From: Ignavibacteriales bacterium
Lineage (GTDB): Bacteria > Bacteroidota > Ignavibacteria > Ignavibacteriales > Melioribacteraceae
Reading direction: 5' to 3'
Length of the DNA stretch: 64,000 bases
NCBI GenBank assembly: GCA_026390795.1
Contig: JAPLFG010000003.1
Span: 1,984,001 to 2,048,000, forward strand
Under the pieces are notes generated by a model, which was not told where the DNA came from, did no database searches, and was given only the letters and a program-made list of their open reading frames with translations. The position numbers and the translations under genes were made by a program. Positions 59,927 to 64,000 of this stretch are shown one piece after another (positions within the stretch are counted from its first letter, which is position 1; every line of letters begins with the position of its first letter).

Positions 59927-60145
59927 CTAATCCTTAGCTACTCTGTGAAGAATACCCCAAGCAAGTATAACTCCGATAACAAACATTGCTGTATCTGACA
60001 ATCCATTATAACATTCAGTAATTATTGTCAACAGTTTAGAATGCAACATTGCATAGCCTATTATAACTCCTATGGATATTCTTGTTATTGCAGCAAATAT
60101 AAATTTGAATATGTTCGTAGTTTCAATTTCTTCCTCATCTTCCAA
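59927..60145 (-). CDS. Small two-helix membrane protein
   Basis: A 72-aa protein beginning at TTG, with AGAGG nine bases upstream. The acidic start (MEDEEEIE) is followed by two transmembrane helices (about 13-32 and 50-66). No family recognised. It ends the minus-strand backbone operon. In phage-like operons such small membrane proteins can be holins, but nothing proves this. Confidence 0.5.
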   Translation of the reverse strand: MEDEEEIETTNIFKFIFAAITRISIGVIIGYAMLHSKLLTIITECYNGLSDTAMFVIGVILAWGILHRVAKD

Positions 60146-60202
60146 AATAACCTCTTCAAAAAAAAATATAATCTCGTTTCATTAATTCCATCCACACACC
60201 CG

Positions 60203-60667
60203 TTAAAGCAGCCGTCGTTCAACAAAGGATGTATACTTATCCTCAGCAAAGATGATATGATCGAAGATGTTGATCTCAATAATCTTTCCTACCTCGACAA
60301 GCTTCTTAGTTATCGAAATATCTTCATTGCTGGGTTCCGTATTTCCACTAGGATGATTGTGGGCTATTATAATGTTGGCGCAATTCGCGACAATCGCACT
60401 TCTGAATACTGCCCTTGGATCTACAACGGAGGCAGTTAGACTACCGGAAGATATTATCTCAAAACCCTGGACTCTGTTGGCACTGCTTAACCAGGAAACG
60501 AGAAAGACTTCTTTGGATTCTTCTTTTAACAAGGGGTTGAATAGATTATAAAAATCTTGCGGGGAGGTTATTTTCTTTCTAGGTAGTTCAGAGTATTCTG
60601 GGTATTTAATTGAAGTATCTTTGAAAGTCCAGACAAGTGTTTTGAATCTTACTTTCATGTCAGCCAT
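60203..60667 (-). CDS. RadC-like JAB domain protein
   Basis: About 154 aa from the ATG at 60667, chosen because it overlaps the stop of the preceding gene by eight bases; longer frames would overlap it by more than 100 bp. The JAMM/MPN+ metal site reads HNHPSGNTEPSNED (H-x-H, then S and D), with an upstream Glu in EVFLVSWL. RadC-like proteins are common in phages and ICEs, probably as deaminase- or peptidase-fold enzymes; the role in DNA repair is disputed. The N-terminal HhH part of chromosomal RadC is absent. Confidence 0.85.
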   Translation of the reverse strand: MADMKVRFKTLVWTFKDTSIKYPEYSELPRKKITSPQDFYNLFNPLLKEESKEVFLVSWLSSANRVQGFEIISSGSLTASVVDPRAVFRSAIVANCANIIIAHNHPSGNTEPSNEDISITKKLVEVGKIIEINIFDHIIFAEDKYTSFVERRLL

Positions 60668-61133
60668 TGGTAACTGCTCCAAATCCGTTTCCGTTGATTT
60701 TACTTCTTGCAATGAAGAGAGTAATTCCAATTCTCGAAACGTCAACGAGACCTCCAAGCTTCTCATTTATCTTAAGTGCGTCTTCGTAGCTATGCAGCAT
60801 CAACTCATAATAGTTATCGTGTGTCGAACCGTTACCGTTTTGTTCAGCTTTTTTTTCTTCAAGTACCAATACTTCATAATCAACCTTGATGCCTTTCCCA
60901 TTCTGTTTCGCCGTCTTGGTTATCTGAACTTTCGATCCACGCTTCAGATTTATCAGCTTCTCGTTTACATCATCACTCGGTGAGAAGAATGTCATCTCTT
61001 CACCGTTACATTCAACTGCATATGCAAAGTATTGCCCGTACTTACTTTCTCCTTTAAGCGGACTGTCGAAGAGCAATTTCATTATCACTGGTTGATTCAG
61101 TTCTGTTAACTCTAGTTTTTTGCGGTCTGACAT
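60660..61133 (-). CDS. OB-like element protein
   Basis: About 157 aa from the ATG at 61133 (AGGAAGG nine bases before it). LNQPVIMKLLFDSPLKGESK, YAYAVECNGEEMTFFSPSD-like strands and RGSKVQITKTAKQNGKGI resemble an OB-fold nucleic-acid-binding domain. A helical tail (YYELMLHSYEDALKINEKL) follows. It lies between the Gam-like and RadC-like genes, with overlaps on both sides, so a ssDNA-binding role in replication or recombination is likely but not proven. Confidence 0.55.
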   Translation of the reverse strand: MSDRKKLELTELNQPVIMKLLFDSPLKGESKYGQYFAYAVECNGEEMTFFSPSDDVNEKLINLKRGSKVQITKTAKQNGKGIKVDYEVLVLEEKKAEQNGNGSTHDNYYELMLHSYEDALKINEKLGGLVDVSRIGITLFIARSKINGNGFGAVTNG

Positions 61134-61632
61134 TTTCATCATCCTTCCTGAGTTTATAACTAAACTCTGTCTCTCCTTCAATGATTTTCACACCCTTGGG
61201 TGGGAAGTTAGTTTTCATGAAGGATTTTATTTTTGTTAAATCCGGTTTTATTTGTTCCGGTATTACAGACAACATTTCTTTCTTTGCGTGCTTTAAGAAA
61301 AGATCAAGATCTGCAATTTCAATTCGGTCCGGCTTTTTGTGCATCTTCAAAGTTCCGTGAGGCATCTCTAAAGTCTTTTCACCTTTCTCTCTGATGTATG
61401 CTTCTAATTTCTTTTCAAGCCAATCAACTTTATTCTGAATCGTTGAGTTTTTAGAAAGAATAAATCTATTGATCAGTTCAATTTCTTTTTCAGCTTCATA
61501 GAAGTTATTAGCTATCTGATCTTGCAGCTTGCTAATTTCAAGTAGTAGCAAATCATAAAACGCTTGTGTTCGCAGTTCTTCTTTTTCCTCAGCCTCTTTT
61601 ATGAGATCTTCGAGAAATGTTTTTTCATCCAT
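61054..61632 (-). CDS. Mu Gam-like host-nuclease inhibitor
   Basis: A 192-aa protein of the phage Mu Gam family, which binds DNA ends as a Ku-like ring and blocks exonucleases. A long coiled-coil helix (about 20-85: LQDQIANNFYEAEKEIELIN, VDWLEKKLEAYIRE) is followed by the signature LEMPHGTLKMHKKPDRIEI, then DLDLFLKHAK and a basic helix with KIKSFMKTNFPPKGVKIIEG. It protects linear DNA during transfer or replication. It overlaps the 30-residue peptide gene by eight bases at its start. Confidence 0.85.
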   Translation of the reverse strand: MDEKTFLEDLIKEAEEKEELRTQAFYDLLLLEISKLQDQIANNFYEAEKEIELINRFILSKNSTIQNKVDWLEKKLEAYIREKGEKTLEMPHGTLKMHKKPDRIEIADLDLFLKHAKKEMLSVIPEQIKPDLTKIKSFMKTNFPPKGVKIIEGETEFSYKLRKDDENVRPQKTRVNRTESTSDNEIALRQSA

Positions 61633-61717
61633 CTTTTTTATCGTCTCCTCCGCCTAGTGCGTCAATAATTATTTGTATTACAACTTTGATTATTTTTAGA
61701 ATTATGTGCCAATCCAT
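61625..61717 (-). CDS. 30-residue hydrophobic peptide
   Basis: ATG preceded by a perfect AGGAGG four bases away; the peptide MDWHIILKIIKVVIQIII continues DALGGGDDKKDG and stops with TGA overlapping the Gam-like ATG (ATGGATGA). One amphipathic or membrane helix with an acidic tail. The strong ribosome binding site and the overlap support translation. It may be a leader peptide that couples Gam synthesis or a small membrane-active peptide. Confidence 0.5.
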   Translation of the reverse strand: MDWHIILKIIKVVIQIIIDALGGGDDKKDG

Positions 61718-61791
61718 TCTTCCTCCTATCTAATTATTTAGATTGTCATCGTATCTTTTTCTGTGAGTATTTTAGTTGGTAAAGCTTTAGA

Positions 61792-62676
61792 CTATACATA
61801 CAAGTCCTCCTCGTTGATATCTACTCCGCAGCATTCGCACTTGTTGAAGAGTTTTCCTAAGAAGTAAGTTGTGGTTCCTAAACAGTAGGGGCACTCAACT
61901 ATCATCTCCTCATCCCTAGAGCGGTACATAAATTCTTGTTCGTAAAACTTACGTGGATGATAGTGTTCGTATGATTCAACACCTTCACTTCCGAATATCA
62001 ATCCATGATTATTTTTCATTTCATAGAAATGGTAGTTGCCTTCACCAAGATTAAATCCACGGTGTGACTTTGCTTTTAGTCCGAGACCTTCTTGCATGAT
62101 GCGTCGTTCAGAACAGAAATAGAGAATATCATTCTCTGTGTCGTAGTAGAGATCAATCGGATTGTCTTTCTTCACGAGAATAAGTTTTTCGGGCTCATTT
62201 TTGTCTATAGCTGCAAATGCAAAACTTCCTTCCAGTTTATCAAATACTCGTTTGATTTTATCTCCTTTACCTCTGGTAGAGAGTACTTGCAGTATTGCTT
62301 CACTGTCAACTTCACCGTCACGTTTGTTCTTTCCGAAAATATCTTTGTCGTTATAAATAATTCCGTTGTGGACTATTGCGATGCCCTGCTTGTTAAAGAG
62401 CGGATGATTATTAGCGGCGTTCTTACTGCAACCTTGCGTCGCTGCGCGAGTATGAAGAATCATGATCTTCGGTAATTCCAATTTTACCCAATCATCTGAC
62501 TTAACGAAGAGTGATGATTTGATGGGGGATTTGTTTACAACTAGTTGGTTGTCTTGTATAAATGCAAAACCCGAAGCATCTCTACCTCGGGTCTCTAGCA
62601 ATGAAAACATTTCTGTTATCTGATCTTTGTTTGGTCTCTTATCGCGAAAGCAATAGTATCCCATTATACCGCACAT
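61792..62676 (-). CDS. Class II glutamine amidotransferase with zinc-ribbon tail
   Basis: A 294-aa Ntn-type amidotransferase. Cys2 (MCGIMGYYC) is the nucleophile after Met removal. ETRGRDASG, LHTRAATQG and NNHPLF with HNGIIYN are the glutamine-binding and oxyanion motifs. No synthetase or isomerase domain is fused, so ammonia must go to a separate partner. The C-terminus is a zinc ribbon (CPYC ... CECCG). It is the third gene of an operon with the double zinc-finger protein and the amidoligase, so it probably supplies nitrogen for, or works with, that ligase. GGAGG precedes the start. Confidence 0.85.
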   Translation of the reverse strand: MCGIMGYYCFRDKRPNKDQITEMFSLLETRGRDASGFAFIQDNQLVVNKSPIKSSLFVKSDDWVKLELPKIMILHTRAATQGCSKNAANNHPLFNKQGIAIVHNGIIYNDKDIFGKNKRDGEVDSEAILQVLSTRGKGDKIKRVFDKLEGSFAFAAIDKNEPEKLILVKKDNPIDLYYDTENDILYFCSERRIMQEGLGLKAKSHRGFNLGEGNYHFYEMKNNHGLIFGSEGVESYEHYHPRKFYEQEFMYRSRDEEMIVECPYCLGTTTYFLGKLFNKCECCGVDINEEDLYV

Positions 62677-62708
62677 GGTATTTCCTCCTTTAATGTTTTA
62701 AGTGATCG

Positions 62709-63311
62709 TTATGCTTCGACGAGTTCTTTTACTTGTGAGATTTGTTTAATGAGGTTTAATACTAATTCGAGATTTTCTTTACGAAGAGAGTAACTGATCC
62801 CTAATCTGTTACAACCGATTCCTTCAATTACTTTTAGATCAAGTCCATTTATGAGAATAAATTCTCGTACTTGATCAATGATGTTTGGGCTTGCAGATAG
62901 CTGATACTCATCTCTGTCTTGCAGCCCGAAGAGGTAGAGTGATGATTCAATCAGTCCTATTTTATCGCGTATTTTTTGAAGAAGAAAATCCTTTTTGTTG
63001 ATCTTGAGTAATGTTTTGTGTTTGCATTTTCCAGACAGCCAACTTCTCGATAACTCAAGAATTAATTTTCTGTCTGAATCATAAACTGGAGGATTGTCCG
63101 GCGAATCGTCATCATGCATGTTCTCATAGCACTCATTACAAAAAGGATTACCGTCATTATCCCAAAGAGTTTCTTCACGGAATATTATTTCGTCGCAGCG
63201 ATTACAATAGTTAAAGGACTCTGAAAAACAATCTTCGCAATACGGTTCTTCTCTTGCATACCTTACTGAGTGTTCCTCGAGCTCACATCCACAATCATGA
63301 CAATGTCTCAT
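62709..63311 (-). CDS. LIM-like double zinc-finger protein
   Basis: A 200-aa protein. Three zinc-binding groups lie in the first 65 residues: CHDCGCEL, CEDCFSESFNYCNRCDE and CNECYENMHDD, the pattern of LIM-type or double-ribbon fingers. The C-terminal 100 residues are a helical domain of no known family (ELSRSWLSGKCKHKTLLKIN). Its ATG overlaps the amidoligase stop by four bases (ATGA). It is likely a partner or adaptor of that enzyme. Confidence 0.7.
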   Translation of the reverse strand: MRHCHDCGCELEEHSVRYAREEPYCEDCFSESFNYCNRCDEIIFREETLWDNDGNPFCNECYENMHDDDSPDNPPVYDSDRKLILELSRSWLSGKCKHKTLLKINKKDFLLQKIRDKIGLIESSLYLFGLQDRDEYQLSASPNIIDQVREFILINGLDLKVIEGIGCNRLGISYSLRKENLELVLNLIKQISQVKELVEA

Positions 63312-64000
63312 GCTGCCTCCTTGATTATTCCCCAGTTGGGAAGAATGTTTACGTTCCAGTTTAACTTTTTGTTTAGAAGAAGATCCATTTCCTTCAATCC
63401 TTCCTCACAATCAGTTGGAATTGTTTTTAGATTTTCTTTTAGGTTACGGAGGAATGTAATCGAGTGCTGCCTTCCTTTGATCTCAGTGAAATCAAGATTG
63501 TCTTCGGTTACTCCGAGTACCGCAAGTTTTGCGAGTGTAAAGGTTACAAGAGTAGTAGAAGGAGAGAGAAGCCAACTTCCGGGAGTTCTGTACTCAAAAC
63601 CATGCGGCTGTTTTCGAAATGCTTTCCGTTTACCGTAGCCGCACTTCTCTCGTTTTGTTCTTTGTTCTCTATCGTCTATACAATTTGATAGTGAATACAA
63701 TACAGTATCAAGAGCATCAACGATATTTGGTTCGGGTTGAAGTGAGAAATGCAGATGACCTCCTAATGATAGGTTATCTACGAAGTGACCAGCATAAAAT
63801 TCTAAGTCCGGTGCTTTAGTGTGGCCATACTCTAGAATTTGAAATACTTTTGAGGTGGTATCAATGGGACTCTCAGAGTAGCCCGGACGAATTTCGGCTA
63901 TGGCCTCACAGCCATCTAGTCCGAAAGAAGAGTTTGATTTGAAGTAGTTGTGGGCGGGTACATATTTTCCGTTTAAGCGGCACAGTAATTCGGGATCTGC
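63308..64000 (-). CDS. phiEco32-type COOH-NH2 ligase (amidoligase), partial
   Basis: At least 231 residues; the N-terminus lies beyond the right edge. The visible part begins ADPELLCRL (the family's DPE near the start), then FGLDGCEAIAEIRPG (D-G-x3-E-x-RP), FYAGHFVDNLSLGGHLHF (GGHxHF) and YGKRKAFRKQPHGFEYRTPG followed by SWLLSP. These are the signature blocks of COOH-NH2 ligase type 2, an ATP-dependent amidoligase related to glutamine synthetase and glutamate-cysteine ligase. It would join a carboxylate to an amine on a small molecule, peptide or cell-wall peptide. Translationally coupled to the zinc-finger gene. Confidence 0.85.
   Translation of the reverse strand, partial: ADPELLCRLNGKYVPAHNYFKSNSSFGLDGCEAIAEIRPGYSESPIDTTSKVFQILEYGHTKAPDLEFYAGHFVDNLSLGGHLHFSLQPEPNIVDALDTVLYSLSNCIDDREQRTKREKCGYGKRKAFRKQPHGFEYRTPGSWLLSPSTTLVTFTLAKLAVLGVTEDNLDFTEIKGRQHSITFLRNLKENLKTIPTDCEEGLKEMDLLLNKKLNWNVNILPNWGIIKEAA

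Overview
The window looks like a low-GC member of the Ignavibacteria (Bacteroidota/Chlorobi group). The grounds are: secreted proteins that end in the type IX secretion (T9SS) tail beginning QNYPNPFNPTT, a PorV/PorQ-type outer-membrane protein, SusC-like TonB receptors with an N-terminal carboxypeptidase-like domain, signal peptides cleaved after AQ, and a DUF5989 protein. Assignment is by recognition of families only; no database search was possible.

Region 1 (1-26,440) is ordinary chromosome. Minus-strand genes encode an NEW3-type surface protein, a PDZ protein, a methyltransferase, an RRM RNA-binding protein, tRNA-Asp, phosphofructokinase (pfkA), RNase HIII (rnhC) and a LacI-type repressor. 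A plus-strand run follows (7,398-18,527): a double-parvulin foldase, a TonB receptor, a 1,227-aa calcium-loop surface protein, a PorV-like protein and a glycogen-binding-module T9SS cargo. Next come an SGNH hydrolase divergent from a DUF5989 mini-protein, a TonB receptor/DUF4249-like lipoprotein pair and a GH13 amylase. The LacI regulator, receptors, glycan-binding cargo and amylase suggest alpha-glucan capture and breakdown.

Region 2 (tRNA-Ser at 26,351 to the right edge) reads as an integrative element. Its left arm (minus strand) carries a transposase-like zinc-ribbon protein, two SPL-type radical SAM enzymes, a NADAR protein, a tyrosine recombinase overlapping an excisionase, and a ClpP-like protease with Asn in place of the catalytic Asp. 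A plus-strand replication module follows: DUF5659-like protein, a CHC2-TOPRIM-SF3 primase-helicase, then about a dozen CCATACT/AGTATGG iterons around an AT-rich core (candidate origin), small unknown genes and decayed tandem copies.

Region 3 (about 41,400-59,660) is the most striking part: an array of promoterless genes, all on the plus strand, separated by attC-like sites. In several cassettes the first bases (GTTATATGC, GTTATACCG, GTTATAAAGC and others) are complementary to the R'' box at the end of the same cassette. No IntI is visible, so this is best described as a CALIN (cluster of attC sites lacking an integron integrase). Cargo includes lipoproteins, nuclease-like proteins, an HEPN-like protein, a Kv-type channel, an alpha/beta hydrolase, a HEAT-repeat protein and T9SS cargo.

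Region 4 (59,900-64,000, minus strand) returns to element backbone: RadC-like protein, OB-like protein, Mu Gam-like DNA-end protector, a 30-residue hydrophobic peptide, then a tight operon of class II glutamine amidotransferase, double zinc-finger protein and a phiEco32-type COOH-NH2 ligase (cut by the window edge), predicted to form a peptide or protein amide-modification system.
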